A DNA stretch of 64,000 nt from Shewanella sediminis HAW-EB3 (GCF_000018025.1 NC_009831.1:2356001-2420000); one strand, 5' to 3'. Numbered from the stretch's first letter, positions 1 to 9,658 are shown. A program made the numbers and translations. The notes: a model not told the origin generated them from the sequence alone.

Positions 1-1477
1 GTATTTCAAAGTTTAATTCAATGGCATGTTGGCACTTTTCGGCAAACTCGGCCACGGTACCTTGCAGGGCATTTTCCAAAGAGGGATCATCGAGTTTGAG
101 CCTGAAGGTGGTAAGTAATTCCCGTAACTGCAGGTAGGCATGATTTAACCCCTGTTTAATATCATTGATGGTTTCATTGACCTGTTCTTCGGGGAGCCCT
201 TTTTGCATCTTTCGCGTTAACAGACTCATCTGAACCTTAAGAAACGAGAGGGACTGGGCAAGAGAGTCATGCAGTTCTCTGGCGATAACGGCACGTTCCT
301 CGGCAATGAGTAACCTGTTTTCGGTGTTTTTCTTCTGCTCCAGTTCGATGGCGGTGGCGACTATGTCGGCCATGGCTTGAAGCAGTTGTTTCTGCCAGTC
401 TTCAGGCGTTTCATGTTTAGGCACCTGCCAGACGATATCGCCAAAAAAACGGCCCCGTTTCTCTAACACAAACTGGTGAACATCCATATATTGGTGATCT
501 ATGGTGTTGGTTTTGGCTTTATAAAAAGTAAGATTGTTAATACTCTTTTCACAGAGCACGATCGAGACCTTTCCGTAACCAAGTACTTGTACCAGTTCCT
601 GAATTATCTTCTGATCGATCTGATGATATTCATAGTTAGATAAGTTACTTGCTGCGCGATACAAGACCTCGAGTGACTGGTTACTCTGGGTGAGTTCCTG
701 AGTCTTTTTATCTACCCGGTCTTCAAATTCCTGATAGGTATTCTCAAGTTGTTTCGACATATGAGCGATGGTGCGGGATAGCAGACCCAATTCATTGTCG
801 GCGATATGGTCTACCTTGATATTAAAATTACCTTTACCCGCTTCTGAGGCGACTCTGACCAGCTGTTTAAGCGGTATTATCAGCGAGCGGTTGAGTTTGA
901 ATAATACCAAGGCACTGACGATAAGAATTGAAAAGAGTGTGATCCCCTGAATTAACCGTAATAAGCTTAATTTTTTCTCCGATTCCATCTGTAACAAGTT
1001 AACCAGCTTGTCTATTTTGATGGTAAAGCGATCGAAATCTTCGACTGACGTGGTTTGGGGAGATTGCTTTATTGCGTCCCACGATGACAATATTTTTTGA
1101 TGCTGAGCGATCACTTCCGGGTCATCTATGGTACTGGCTATCCCTCCGAAGAACAGATGCGACAATTTGTTTTCAAATACCTGGATCTCTTGAGAAAGGA
1201 TGGGCCGGCTACCATCTTGATCTATCAAATTAGCGCGTGAAACCCGTATTGCCTGCATCCTCATCGAGCCGGCTCGATTAATCCGTTCGGCATCACCGCT
1301 GAGACTCTCGGCCACTAAGATCGAAGAGATCATGCTAAACAGGCCCAAAGTAATAATAATGGCCATAAATTGTCCGGCGGAGGCAACGAGTGATGAGCTA
1401 CTCGTTGGCTCATCGATATAGAGTGATTCGCCCAGGTTTTGTTTTATTTTCATATCGCCAACTTCATTGTTAACCAT
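1..1477 (-). CDS. narX: Nitrate/nitrite sensor histidine kinase NarX/NarQ (3' end beyond window)
   Basis: Membrane sensor kinase of the NarX/NarQ family, which detects periplasmic nitrate/nitrite and phosphorylates a NarL/NarP regulator. Translated by eye from position 1477 leftwards, it is open to the window edge. It has a transmembrane segment near residues 35-55, then a P-box (GDAERINRAGSMRMQAIRV) like the nitrate-binding P-box of NarX. A second membrane segment, a HAMP-like linker and a GAF-like middle follow. The phosphoacceptor region is ELHDSLAQSLSFLKVQ, the HisKA_3 H-box. The ATPase domain and any narL lie off the left edge. The ATG at 1477 gives the longest frame; an in-frame ATG at 1453 is possible and neither has a strong ribosome site. 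It is divergent from narK, the usual arrangement. NarX versus NarQ cannot be decided here; the position beside narK favours NarX. Confidence 0.88.
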   Translation of the reverse strand, partial: MVNNEVGDMKIKQNLGESLYIDEPTSSSSLVASAGQFMAIIITLGLFSMISSILVAESLSGDAERINRAGSMRMQAIRVSRANLIDQDGSRPILSQEIQVFENKLSHLFFGGIASTIDDPEVIAQHQKILSSWDAIKQSPQTTSVEDFDRFTIKIDKLVNLLQMESEKKLSLLRLIQGITLFSILIVSALVLFKLNRSLIIPLKQLVRVASEAGKGNFNIKVDHIADNELGLLSRTIAHMSKQLENTYQEFEDRVDKKTQELTQSNQSLEVLYRAASNLSNYEYHQIDQKIIQELVQVLGYGKVSIVLCEKSINNLTFYKAKTNTIDHQYMDVHQFVLEKRGRFFGDIVWQVPKHETPEDWQKQLLQAMADIVATAIELEQKKNTENRLLIAEERAVIARELHDSLAQSLSFLKVQMSLLTRKMQKGLPEEQVNETINDIKQGLNHAYLQLRELLTTFRLKLDDPSLENALQGTVAEFAEKCQHAIELNFEI

Positions 1478-1511
1478 TGGTTGCGTCAATGGTTATTTGT
1501 TTGTTTTATGT

Positions 1512-1629
1512 TACTACTACTTAATAGTTTAGCGTACTCACATTCCCACACTAAAAGTAAGTAAATCATTATAAATCATTTAAATTCAACATTTTATAAG
1601 GTTGTTCAAACTAGTTCTTTAGTAGTAGT
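1512..1629. promoter_or_regulatory. Inverted ACTACTACT blocks and NarL-like heptamers, narX-narK intergenic
   Basis: TACTACTACTTAA (1512-1524) and TTTAGTAGTAGT (1618-1629) form an imperfect inverted repeat about 95 bp apart. Single heptamers such as TACTACT and TACTCAC (from 1535) match the NarL consensus TACYYMT at 6 of 7 positions. Location between narX and narK makes NarL/NarP binding plausible, but no clean 7-2-7 pair is present. Confidence 0.3.
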
Positions 1630-1664
1630 TTTGTGTGAGCTAGTGCAAGGTTGCAGGTTTAAAC

Positions 1665-1678
1665 ATGATCTGGATCAA
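1665..1678. promoter_or_regulatory. FNR/EtrA box upstream of narK
   Basis: ATGATCTGGATCAA matches the FNR consensus TTGAT-N4-ATCAA at 9 of 10 defined bases. It lies about 170 bp before the narK start. An FNR site at -41.5 would put the transcript start near 1713. Anaerobic activation of narK by FNR is established in E. coli; its use here is inferred. Confidence 0.7.
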
Positions 1679-1846
1679 CTTGCGTTTTTGCCGTAGTGAT
1701 ACCTTCATCGTCGCAATAACAATATTTGAATGTCAACTAACAAATTAACGCATTCAATAAAGAACAAAAAATTTAAGAATGTTTTCGCCTCTAATTCAAT
1801 CAGGACACGAAATAGAGAATAACCTTATGATCAGTTGGAGAAAATA

Positions 1847-3451
1847 ATGTCTGATATCAAAAAATGGGACGTAGAAGATCCCAAGTTTTGGGACAGTGAA
1901 GGGAAGAAAGTTGCCAACCGCAACCTTTGGATCTCTATCCCGAGTTTGTTATGTGGTTTCGCAGTATGGCTATACTGGGGCATCATCACCATTCAAATGT
2001 TGAACCTGGGCTTCCCGTTTGCGAAGTCTGAGCTGTTCACCTTGATGGCGGTTGCGGGTTTGACCGGTGCGACATTACGTATTCCCAGTAGTTTCTTTAT
2101 TCGTCTGTGTGGTGGACGAAATACTATCGTCTTCACTACGGCATTGTTGATGATCCCGGCCATCGGTGCGGGTATCGCGCTGCAGGATAAGAATACGCCA
2201 CTCTGGGTATTCCAGGTGCTGGCGCTGCTTTCTGGTTTTGGTGGCGGTAACTTCGCTTCATCGATGTCAAATATCAGTTTCTTCTTCCCTAAGAAGCAGC
2301 AAGGTTTAGCCTTAGGTCTTAACGCGGGTCTGGGTAACTTTGGTGTAACGACCATGCAGATCTTAGTACCGTTATTTATGACTTTCGGTATCTTCGGCGG
2401 TGAGCCGATGGAGCTGGTTAATACTTCGGGTACCTTGATTGGTAAAATTCCTGCGGGTAGTGACGCCTGGATCCATAACGCGGGTTACATCTGGTTACTC
2501 TTCTTAATTCCGTTAGCGATAGTTGGCTGGATGGGAATGAATAACATTAAGGCCTCACACGTTACGCCGGATCTGCCAAGCCCAGCGGGGTCTTTTGGTA
2601 TTATCTCTGGCATGCTTGCCATTGGTTTTTTGACCTCAATCTTCGGTCTGTGGTTGATGCTTCCAGAAAAAGTGGGTGGTTCGGGTTTCGGTGTCAGTAA
2701 GTGGATAGTACTTCCTATCGTTATCGCACTGACCGTGTTCCTGCTAAAGCTTATCCCGGGTCAAATCAAGGGTAACCTATCTCGTCAGTATAAGATTTTT
2801 AATAACAAACACACTTGGGTGATGAGTATCATCTACACCATGACCTTTGGCTCATTCATCGGTTTTGCTGCAGGTTTTGGTCTCTCCATTAAAGTCATCT
2901 TCGGTTACCAGCATGTGTTGGTCGACGGTGTCATGAATCATGATATGGCTAACCCCGACGGCCCTAGTGCACTGATGTATGCCTGGATGGGGCCTTTCAT
3001 CGGCGCGTTAATTCGTCCTGTCGGTGGTTGGATTGCAGATAAGATGGGTGGCGCTAAGGTGACCCAGATCTGTGCCGTTGTGATGGTCGCGAGCGCAATC
3101 GGTGTAGCTTACTTTATGCAAGCTGCCTATGCGTCGCCAACACCACAAGAGTTCTTCGTACCTTTCTTAGTGCTGTTCCTTATCTTATTCGCCGCTACCG
3201 GTATTGGTAACGGATCGACATTCAGAACCATCTCTATGGTATTTGATAAAGAGCAGGCGGGTCCGGTATTGGGTTGGACATCGGCCGTTGCTGCCTACGG
3301 TGCATTCATTATTCCTAAGGTACTCGGTGAGCAGATAAAACTGACTACACCTGAAAATGCACTCTATGGTTTCGCTGTGTTCTATGCAGTTTGTATCGTC
3401 ATCAACTGGTGGTTCTATCTACGCCCAGGTGCTGAGCATCATAACCCTTAA
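1847..3451 (+). CDS. narK: Nitrate/nitrite transporter NarK (MFS)
   Basis: Twelve-helix major-facilitator transporter of the NarK nitrate/nitrite porter family, inner membrane, moving nitrate in and/or nitrite out for the respiratory reductase encoded downstream. Visible hallmarks are the nitrate signature in helix 5 (SGFGGGNFASSMSNISFFFP, then KKQQGLALGLNAGLGNFG) and the second one near the C-terminus (ATGIGNGSTFRTISMVF). Arginines in helix 2 (GATLRIPSSF) and in the later membrane half (GALIRPVGGW) fit the substrate-binding arginines. At 534 aa it is longer than E. coli NarK (463 aa) because of an extended central part. The ATG at 1847 is preferred over the in-frame TTG at 1835 because GGAG sits six bases before it. 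It is followed by a hairpin and then narG. Confidence 0.95.
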   Translation: MSDIKKWDVEDPKFWDSEGKKVANRNLWISIPSLLCGFAVWLYWGIITIQMLNLGFPFAKSELFTLMAVAGLTGATLRIPSSFFIRLCGGRNTIVFTTALLMIPAIGAGIALQDKNTPLWVFQVLALLSGFGGGNFASSMSNISFFFPKKQQGLALGLNAGLGNFGVTTMQILVPLFMTFGIFGGEPMELVNTSGTLIGKIPAGSDAWIHNAGYIWLLFLIPLAIVGWMGMNNIKASHVTPDLPSPAGSFGIISGMLAIGFLTSIFGLWLMLPEKVGGSGFGVSKWIVLPIVIALTVFLLKLIPGQIKGNLSRQYKIFNNKHTWVMSIIYTMTFGSFIGFAAGFGLSIKVIFGYQHVLVDGVMNHDMANPDGPSALMYAWMGPFIGALIRPVGGWIADKMGGAKVTQICAVVMVASAIGVAYFMQAAYASPTPQEFFVPFLVLFLILFAATGIGNGSTFRTISMVFDKEQAGPVLGWTSAVAAYGAFIIPKVLGEQIKLTTPENALYGFAVFYAVCIVINWWFYLRPGAEHHNP

Positions 3452-3469
3452 TTATCAGGTTGTTATGTT

Positions 3470-3503
3470 AAGAGGGTTAACTTGGAACGACCCTCTTATT
3501 TTA
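3470..3503 (+). terminator. Hairpin after narK
   Basis: AAGAGGGT (3470-3477) pairs with ACCCTCTT (3490-3497) and is followed by ATTTTA. The T-run is short, so it may only partly terminate narK transcription or protect its 3' end. Confidence 0.5.
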
Positions 3504-3528
3504 CGAACTTATAAATAATAAAAATTGG

Positions 3529-3574
3529 TGACTGACGTTTAGTTTTATCTCTGAAACTAAGTCGCCGTCAGTCA
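3529..3574 (+). promoter_or_regulatory. Two-tier stem-loop in the narG leader
   Basis: TGACTGACG (3529-3537) pairs perfectly with CGTCAGTCA (3566-3574). Inside it TTAGTTT (3539-3545) pairs with AAACTAA (3554-3560). The structure ends about 20 nt before the narG ATG, just upstream of its GGAG (3584-3587). It could be a leader RNA structure or a dyad operator. It has no obvious T-run and is much shorter than the Moco-RNA class. Confidence 0.5.
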
Positions 3575-3594
3575 TAGGTCAATGGAGTAATAAG

Positions 3595-6500
3595 ATGAGT
3601 AATTTTCTTGATCGCTTACAGTTCTTAAAAAAGAAAACGGGCGAGTTTAGCGATGGCCATGGTGATACCACCAATGAAAGTCGTGAATGGGAAAACAGTT
3701 ATCGTCAACGCTGGCAGCACGATAAAATCGTTCGTTCTACCCACGGTGTAAACTGTACCGGTTCCTGTTCTTGGAAAATCTATGTAAAAAATGGCTTAGT
3801 AACCTGGGAAACTCAGCAAACTGACTACCCACGAACTCGTCCGGACCTGCCAAATCATGAGCCTCGCGGTTGTCCTCGTGGCGCAAGTTATTCTTGGTAC
3901 CTCTATAGTGCTAACCGTCTTAAGTATCCAAAAGTTCGAAAGCCACTGCTTAAGTTATGGCGTCAAGCCCGTGCCAACCAAGATCCTGTTTCTGCCTGGG
4001 GATCCATTGTTGAAGATAAAGCCAAGACTCAATCCTATAAATCTAAGCGTGGATTAGGTGGTTTTGTTCGTTCAAGCTGGGATGAAGTCAACGAAATTAT
4101 TGCTGCGGCAAACGTCTATACCACTAAAACCTATGGACCGGACCGTGTCATCGGTTTCTCACCTATTCCGGCAATGTCGATGGTTTCTTATGCGGCCGGT
4201 GCTCGTTACCTGTCTCTTATCGGTGGTGTATGTCTGAGTTTCTACGACTGGTACTGTGATCTGCCGCCTTCATCTCCAATGACTTGGGGTGAGCAGACCG
4301 ACGTTCCGGAATCTGCCGATTGGTATAACTCTAACTACATTATCGCCTGGGGCTCAAACGTACCTCAGACCCGTACTCCCGATGCACACTTCTTTACCGA
4401 AGTTCGTTATAAGGGTGCCAAAACGGTTTCAATTACACCGGATTATGCCGAAGTTTCTAAACTTACCGATGAGTGGCTCAACCCTAAACAGGGCAGTGAT
4501 GCGGCGTTAGGTATGGCATTCGGTCACGTTATCTTAAGAGAGTTCCACCTCGATAACCCGAGTGAGTATTTCACTAATTACGTTCGCCAATACACCGACT
4601 TCCCTATGTTGGTCGTGTTGGACAAGCATGATGATGAGTCGCTTAAATCGACCCGCTTCCTGCGTGCCTCTGATTTAGCCGATAATTTAGGTCAGGGAAA
4701 TAACCCTGAATGGAAGACGATTGGTATCGATGAAAATTCCGATGAATTCGTCTCTCCAACGGGCTCTATCGGTTATCGCTGGGGTGAGAAGGGCAAGTGG
4801 AACATCAATGAGCGTGAAGGTAAAGAGGGCAAGGATACTAAGCTACAGCTGTCATTAATTGGCGGTGACGTATCTCCGGTTGCCTTCCCGCATTTCGCTG
4901 CCGACGACACCAACAAGCATTGGGTCTCTTGTGAGCATGATGATATTCAGGTCAGAAATGTACCGAGCAGAAAAGTCATCGCGGCTAATGGTGAAGAGCT
5001 CATCGTCGCTACTGTGTATGACTTGATGATGGCTAACTATGGTCTGGACCGTGGTCTGGGTGGTGGCGGTGTTGCCAATAGCTACGATCAAGATATTCCG
5101 GGTACACCGGCGTGGCAGGAGAAGATCACCGGTGTTTCTCGTGACAAGGTAATCAAGGTTGCACGTGAGTTTGCCGATACTGCAAACAAGACACACGGTA
5201 AGGCCATGATCATCGTTGGCGCTGCAATGAACCATTGGTACCACATGGACATGAACTATCGTGGCCTGATCAACATGGTAATGATGTGTGGTTGTGTGGG
5301 TCAGTCCGGTGGTGGTTGGTCTCACTATGTCGGTCAGGAAAAGCTGCGTCCTCAGACAGGTTGGCAGCCATTAGCATTTGGTTTGGATTGGTCTCGTCCT
5401 CCACGTCAGATGAACGGTACCTCTTTCTTCTACAACCACTCTTCGCAGTGGCGTCATGAGAAAGTGAGTATTCATGAAGTCTTGTCTCCATTGGCTGATA
5501 AGTCTCAGTTCTCAGAGCATATGCTTGATTACAACATCAAAGCCGAGCGTATGGGTTGGTTGCCATCGGCACCACAGCTGAACATGAACCCACTGCGTCT
5601 GGCTAAACAAGCTAAAGAAGCGGGCATGGAGCCAAAAGAGTTTGCTGTTAAGCAACTTAAATCCGGCGACTTGAAATTTGCCTGTGAAGCTCCGGATTCA
5701 CCAGAGAACTTCCCACGCAACATGTTCATCTGGCGTTCTAACCTGCTGGGTTCTTCAGGCAAGGGGCATGAGTATATGCTCAAGTACCTGCTTGGCGCTA
5801 AGAACGGCGTGATGAATGAAGATCTGGGTAAGCGAGGTGGATTCAAACCTGAAGAGGTGGAGTGGGTCGATGAGGGCGCTACCGGCAAACTCGATCTTGT
5901 GACGACGCTGGATTTCCGTATGTCATCCACCTGTATGTTCTCAGACATCATCCTACCGACCGCATGTTGGTATGAGAAAGATGATTTGAACACATCAGAT
6001 ATGCACCCATTCATCCACCCGTTATCAACGGCAGTGGACCCTGCATGGGAAGCGAAATCAGACTTCGAGATCTATAAAGGCATCGCAAAAGCTTTCTCTG
6101 AGGTGTGTGTGGGTCACTTAGGTGAAGAGACTGATTTAGTCACTGTCCCTATGCTCCATGATACTCCCGGTGAACTTGCTCAGCCATTCGATGTGAAAGA
6201 CTGGAAGAAGGGCGAGTGTGACCTTATACCGGGTCTGACAGCACCGAACATGGTTGTGGTAGAGCGCGACTATCCAAATACCTATAAGAAGTTCACCTCA
6301 TTTGGCCCGGCTTTAGACAAGCTAGGTAATGGTGGTAAGGGTATTAACTGGAATACCGATGATGAGATTTTACTGCTTGGCGATCTGAACCATCGCAATA
6401 CCGATGAAGGGATAAGTGAAGGCCGTCCGATTATCGAGTCTGCTATCGATGCTGCCGAAGTCATCTTAACGCTGGCGCCAGAGACCAACGGTGCCGTTGC

Positions 6501-7359
6501 GGTTAAAGCTTGGGAAGCATTGAGCGAGTTTACCGGAATTGACCATACTCATCTGGCGAAGCCTAAGCAGGAGGAGAAGATCCGTTTCCGTGATGTACAG
6601 GCACAGCCACGTAAGATTATCTCTTCGCCAACCTGGTCGGGTCTGGAAGATGAGCATGTGAGCTATACGGCGGGTTATACCAACGTTCATGAGTTGGTGC
6701 CTTGGAGAACCATCACGGGTCGTCAACAGTTCTATCAAGATCACAAGTGGATGCAGGCCTTCGGTGAGCAGTTTGTCTCTTACCGTCCACCTATCAATAC
6801 TAAGACTATCGATATGGTGAAAGGGACTAAGTCGAACGGCAATAAAGAGATCGTACTTAACTGGATCACGCCACATCAGAAGTGGGGTATTCACAGTACT
6901 TACTCAGATAATCTCTTGATGCTAACGCTTTCACGTGGTGGCCCGATTATCTGGATGAGTGAGATAGATGCCAAAGATGCAGGCATCGAAGATAACGATT
7001 GGCTTGAAGTTTTCAATGCCAACGGAGCTATCGCTTGTCGCGCCGTGGTTTCACAGCGAGTCAACCAGGGCATGGTGATGATGTATCACGCTCAGGAGCG
7101 AATCGTTAACGTACCGGGCAGTGAGATGACGGGTACCCGTGGTGGTCACCATAACTCGGTGACGCGTATCGTGATGAAACCGACACATATGATTGGTGGT
7201 TATGCACAGCAATCCTGGGGCTTCAACTATTACGGTACTGTGGGTTGTAACCGTGACGAATTTGTTGTGGTAAGAAAGATGGATAACGTCGATTGGTTAG
7301 AAGGTTCAAATACCGATGACCTGCCGCGTCCGTTACCTACCAACCCTGATGAAGCTTAA
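3595..7359 (+). CDS. narG: Respiratory nitrate reductase alpha subunit NarG
   Basis: Catalytic subunit of the membrane-bound quinol:nitrate reductase, reducing nitrate to nitrite at a Mo-bis-MGD centre on the cytoplasmic face. The 1254-aa length fits the family. FS0 iron-sulfur ligands fall at His50, Cys54, Cys58 and Cys93, and the Mo ligand at Asp222 (YDWYCDLPP), all the same numbers as in E. coli. The C-terminus has the molybdopterin-binding block GTRGGHHNSVTRIVMKP. There is no Tat signal; the N-terminus resembles the vestigial one of NarG. GGAG lies eight bases before the ATG. It is first gene of narGHJI with 12 bp to narH. The enzyme works with NarH and NarI and needs NarJ for cofactor insertion. 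Confidence 0.98.
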   Translation: MSNFLDRLQFLKKKTGEFSDGHGDTTNESREWENSYRQRWQHDKIVRSTHGVNCTGSCSWKIYVKNGLVTWETQQTDYPRTRPDLPNHEPRGCPRGASYSWYLYSANRLKYPKVRKPLLKLWRQARANQDPVSAWGSIVEDKAKTQSYKSKRGLGGFVRSSWDEVNEIIAAANVYTTKTYGPDRVIGFSPIPAMSMVSYAAGARYLSLIGGVCLSFYDWYCDLPPSSPMTWGEQTDVPESADWYNSNYIIAWGSNVPQTRTPDAHFFTEVRYKGAKTVSITPDYAEVSKLTDEWLNPKQGSDAALGMAFGHVILREFHLDNPSEYFTNYVRQYTDFPMLVVLDKHDDESLKSTRFLRASDLADNLGQGNNPEWKTIGIDENSDEFVSPTGSIGYRWGEKGKWNINEREGKEGKDTKLQLSLIGGDVSPVAFPHFAADDTNKHWVSCEHDDIQVRNVPSRKVIAANGEELIVATVYDLMMANYGLDRGLGGGGVANSYDQDIPGTPAWQEKITGVSRDKVIKVAREFADTANKTHGKAMIIVGAAMNHWYHMDMNYRGLINMVMMCGCVGQSGGGWSHYVGQEKLRPQTGWQPLAFGLDWSRPPRQMNGTSFFYNHSSQWRHEKVSIHEVLSPLADKSQFSEHMLDYNIKAERMGWLPSAPQLNMNPLRLAKQAKEAGMEPKEFAVKQLKSGDLKFACEAPDSPENFPRNMFIWRSNLLGSSGKGHEYMLKYLLGAKNGVMNEDLGKRGGFKPEEVEWVDEGATGKLDLVTTLDFRMSSTCMFSDIILPTACWYEKDDLNTSDMHPFIHPLSTAVDPAWEAKSDFEIYKGIAKAFSEVCVGHLGEETDLVTVPMLHDTPGELAQPFDVKDWKKGECDLIPGLTAPNMVVVERDYPNTYKKFTSFGPALDKLGNGGKGINWNTDDEILLLGDLNHRNTDEGISEGRPIIESAIDAAEVILTLAPETNGAVAVKAWEALSEFTGIDHTHLAKPKQEEKIRFRDVQAQPRKIISSPTWSGLEDEHVSYTAGYTNVHELVPWRTITGRQQFYQDHKWMQAFGEQFVSYRPPINTKTIDMVKGTKSNGNKEIVLNWITPHQKWGIHSTYSDNLLMLTLSRGGPIIWMSEIDAKDAGIEDNDWLEVFNANGAIACRAVVSQRVNQGMVMMYHAQERIVNVPGSEMTGTRGGHHNSVTRIVMKPTHMIGGYAQQSWGFNYYGTVGCNRDEFVVVRKMDNVDWLEGSNTDDLPRPLPTNPDEA

Positions 7360-7371
7360 GAGGATCTGACC

Positions 7372-8910
7372 ATGAAAATACGTTCTCAAATCGGTATGGT
7401 ACTGAACCTTGATAAGTGTATCGGGTGCCATACATGTTCAATTACATGTAAAAATGTATGGACGTCTCGCGAAGGCGTCGAGTACGCCTGGTTCAACAAC
7501 GTTGAAACCAAGCCCGGCATAGGTTATCCCAAAGAGTGGGAAAACCAGGATAAATGGAATGGCGGCTGGGAGAGAAAATCTAACGGTGATATTCAGCCCC
7601 GTATCGGTGGTAAGTATCGTGTGTTAGCCAGCATCTTCGCTAATCCGGATATGCCAGAAATTGACGACTACTACGAGCCGTTCGATTTCGATTATCAGCA
7701 TCTGCATACGGCGCCTATCGTCGAGCATCAGCCGACAGCACGTCCACGCTCGGTCATCACCGGTAAGCGAATGGAGAAGATTGTTTGGGGGCCAAACTGG
7801 GAAGAGATCTTAGGTACTGAGTTCGAAAAGCGTAGCAAAGATAAAAACTTCGATAACATGCAAAAAGAGATGTATGGCGAGTTCGAAAATACATTCATGA
7901 TGTATTTACCGCGTCTTTGTGAGCACTGTTTGAACCCGGCTTGTGTGGCTTCTTGCCCATCGGGTGCTATCTATAAGCGTGAAGAAGATGGCATCGTCTT
8001 GATTGACCAAGAGAAGTGTCGTGGTTGGAGAATGTGTATCTCTGGATGCCCATACAAGAAGATCTACTATAACTGGAAATCGGGTAAATCAGAGAAGTGT
8101 ATCTTCTGTTATCCACGCATCGAAGCGGGTCAACCAACGGTTTGTTCTGAAACCTGTGTGGGCCGTATTCGTTACCTTGGTGTGCTGCTTTATGATGCAG
8201 ACAAGATCAAAGAGGTGGCTTCAACGGCCAACGAAACTGACTTGTACGAGAAGCAGCTCGAAGTGTTCCTCGACCCAATGGACCCAGCCGTCATTGCACA
8301 GGCTCGTAAAGATGGCATCGCGGACTCAGTTATCGAGTCGGCGCAAAAGTCTCCGGTGTACAAGATGGCGATGGATTGGAAACTGGCGCTGCCGCTTCAC
8401 CCTGAGTATCGTACCTTGCCAATGGTGTGGTATATCCCTGCACTGAGTCCGATTCAGAGTGCGGTTCAAGGTGGCACCTTAGGCAAAGCTGGTGTGATTC
8501 CTGATGTACGTTCACTGCGTATTCCGGTTAAGTATCTGGCTAACCTGCTTACTGCCGGTGATGAAGAGCCTGTTGTTCGTGCTCTTGAACGTATGCTCGC
8601 GATGCGTGCTTACAAACGCGCCGAAAATGTAGAAGGTGTTGAAGACTTAGAGGTGCTTGAGCAAGCGGGTCTGACTAAGAAGCAAGCCGATGAGATGTAT
8701 CGTTACCTTGCAATCGCTAACTACGAAGACCGTTACGTTATCCCAAGCGGACATCGTGAGATGAACGTCCCCGAGGCCTACGGCGAGAAGAGCGGTTGTG
8801 GCTTCACATTTGGCAACGGCTGCAGCGATGGCCAGAACGGTGTAAACATGTTTGGCGGAAAGAAAATTACTCGTCGTAATGTGATTAAAACCGTACAAGT
8901 AGGAGATTAA
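7372..8910 (+). CDS. narH: Respiratory nitrate reductase beta subunit NarH
   Basis: Iron-sulfur electron-transfer subunit linking haem b in NarI to NarG. Four cysteine groups are visible: CIGCHTCSITC at residues 16-26, CEHCLNPACVASCP, CRGWRMCISGCP, and CIFCYPR with CSETC. In the third group a Trp replaces the first-position partner Cys, which in NarH produces a [3Fe-4S] cluster beside three [4Fe-4S] clusters. The length of 512 aa equals the E. coli protein. An AGAGGA motif nine bases upstream supports the ATG. It is translated directly after narG, and the narJ ribosome site overlaps its stop codon. Confidence 0.98.
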   Translation: MKIRSQIGMVLNLDKCIGCHTCSITCKNVWTSREGVEYAWFNNVETKPGIGYPKEWENQDKWNGGWERKSNGDIQPRIGGKYRVLASIFANPDMPEIDDYYEPFDFDYQHLHTAPIVEHQPTARPRSVITGKRMEKIVWGPNWEEILGTEFEKRSKDKNFDNMQKEMYGEFENTFMMYLPRLCEHCLNPACVASCPSGAIYKREEDGIVLIDQEKCRGWRMCISGCPYKKIYYNWKSGKSEKCIFCYPRIEAGQPTVCSETCVGRIRYLGVLLYDADKIKEVASTANETDLYEKQLEVFLDPMDPAVIAQARKDGIADSVIESAQKSPVYKMAMDWKLALPLHPEYRTLPMVWYIPALSPIQSAVQGGTLGKAGVIPDVRSLRIPVKYLANLLTAGDEEPVVRALERMLAMRAYKRAENVEGVEDLEVLEQAGLTKKQADEMYRYLAIANYEDRYVIPSGHREMNVPEAYGEKSGCGFTFGNGCSDGQNGVNMFGGKKITRRNVIKTVQVGD

Positions 8911-8913
8911 ACT

Positions 8914-9648
8914 GTGCTTATCCTCAAAGTCGTTTCACGTTTATTAGATTATCCAACAGCTGAGCTTTTTAGTGCGGCAGACGAGATAGTTGACGTTGTG
9001 AATCAATCGGATGAACTCAGTCTTAAAAACCGTGCCGAGTTGGTGGATTTTATCCGCCAACTTACGGCAAGGGATTTATATGACGCTCAGGAAAGCTATG
9101 ACTTGTTGTTCGACCGTGGTCGTGCGCTATCCCTACTCTTGTTTGAACACGTTCACGGTGAGTCACGTGATCGTGGTCAAGCGATGGTTGACCTGATGAA
9201 TGTATATAAATCCAATGGTTTTGAAGTCGATTCATCACAATTGCCGGATTACATTCCACTCTATCTTGAGTTCTTAAGCGAGCAATCGCCTGAGTTTATT
9301 CAAGAATGGTTGGGAGATATCAGTCATATCTTAACGATGTTATCTGAGCGATTGATCGATCGAAAGTGCTATTACAACGTGCTCTTAGATTCACTGATCG
9401 AAGTCTCTGGTGTCGAAGTTGATCGCGCTGAAATAGCTGAAGCTGTCAGCAAGGAAGAGCGCGATGATACCGTCGAAGCCATAGATAAAGAATGGGAAGA
9501 TAAAGAGATCCGTTTTGATGACCCCGCGGGTGGACAGTGTCCGAGTGCTGGTATGCAGAACTCACAAAAGTCATTAGATCCAAACACCGTTCATCAAGTT
9601 CCAATCAAGTGGCACGATGCAGATGCTGCAGAAGTGGCGGGATTGTAA
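8914..9648 (+). CDS. narJ: Nitrate reductase maturation chaperone NarJ
   Basis: Cytoplasmic chaperone of the NarJ/DmsD/TorD class that holds NarGH until the molybdenum cofactor is inserted and the complex docks on NarI. It is mostly acidic and helical, 244 aa, with the family features FLSEQSPEFIQEWLGDI and the opening LKVVSRLLDYPTAELF. The start is GTG at 8914: AGGAG at 8901-8905 is eight bases upstream and lies within the end of narH, so translation is probably coupled. The C-terminal tail (after about residue 185) is charged and less conserved, as in other NarJ proteins. Confidence 0.95.
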   Translation: MLILKVVSRLLDYPTAELFSAADEIVDVVNQSDELSLKNRAELVDFIRQLTARDLYDAQESYDLLFDRGRALSLLLFEHVHGESRDRGQAMVDLMNVYKSNGFEVDSSQLPDYIPLYLEFLSEQSPEFIQEWLGDISHILTMLSERLIDRKCYYNVLLDSLIEVSGVEVDRAEIAEAVSKEERDDTVEAIDKEWEDKEIRFDDPAGGQCPSAGMQNSQKSLDPNTVHQVPIKWHDADAAEVAGL

Positions 9649-9658
9649 GGAGAAAACT

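Noticed and set aside
768..950. 60-codon frame on plus inside the narX region
   Set aside because: It is antisense to the sensor kinase, whose domain motifs are continuous there.
3529..3574. Moco riboswitch before narG
   Set aside because: The structure is only 46 nt and simple; Moco RNA is longer and more complex.
4855..5325. 156-codon frame antisense to narG, and similar long antisense frames in narG, the chemoreceptor and the efflux genes
   Set aside because: They overlap clearly real genes in which protein motifs are intact; they are shadow frames.
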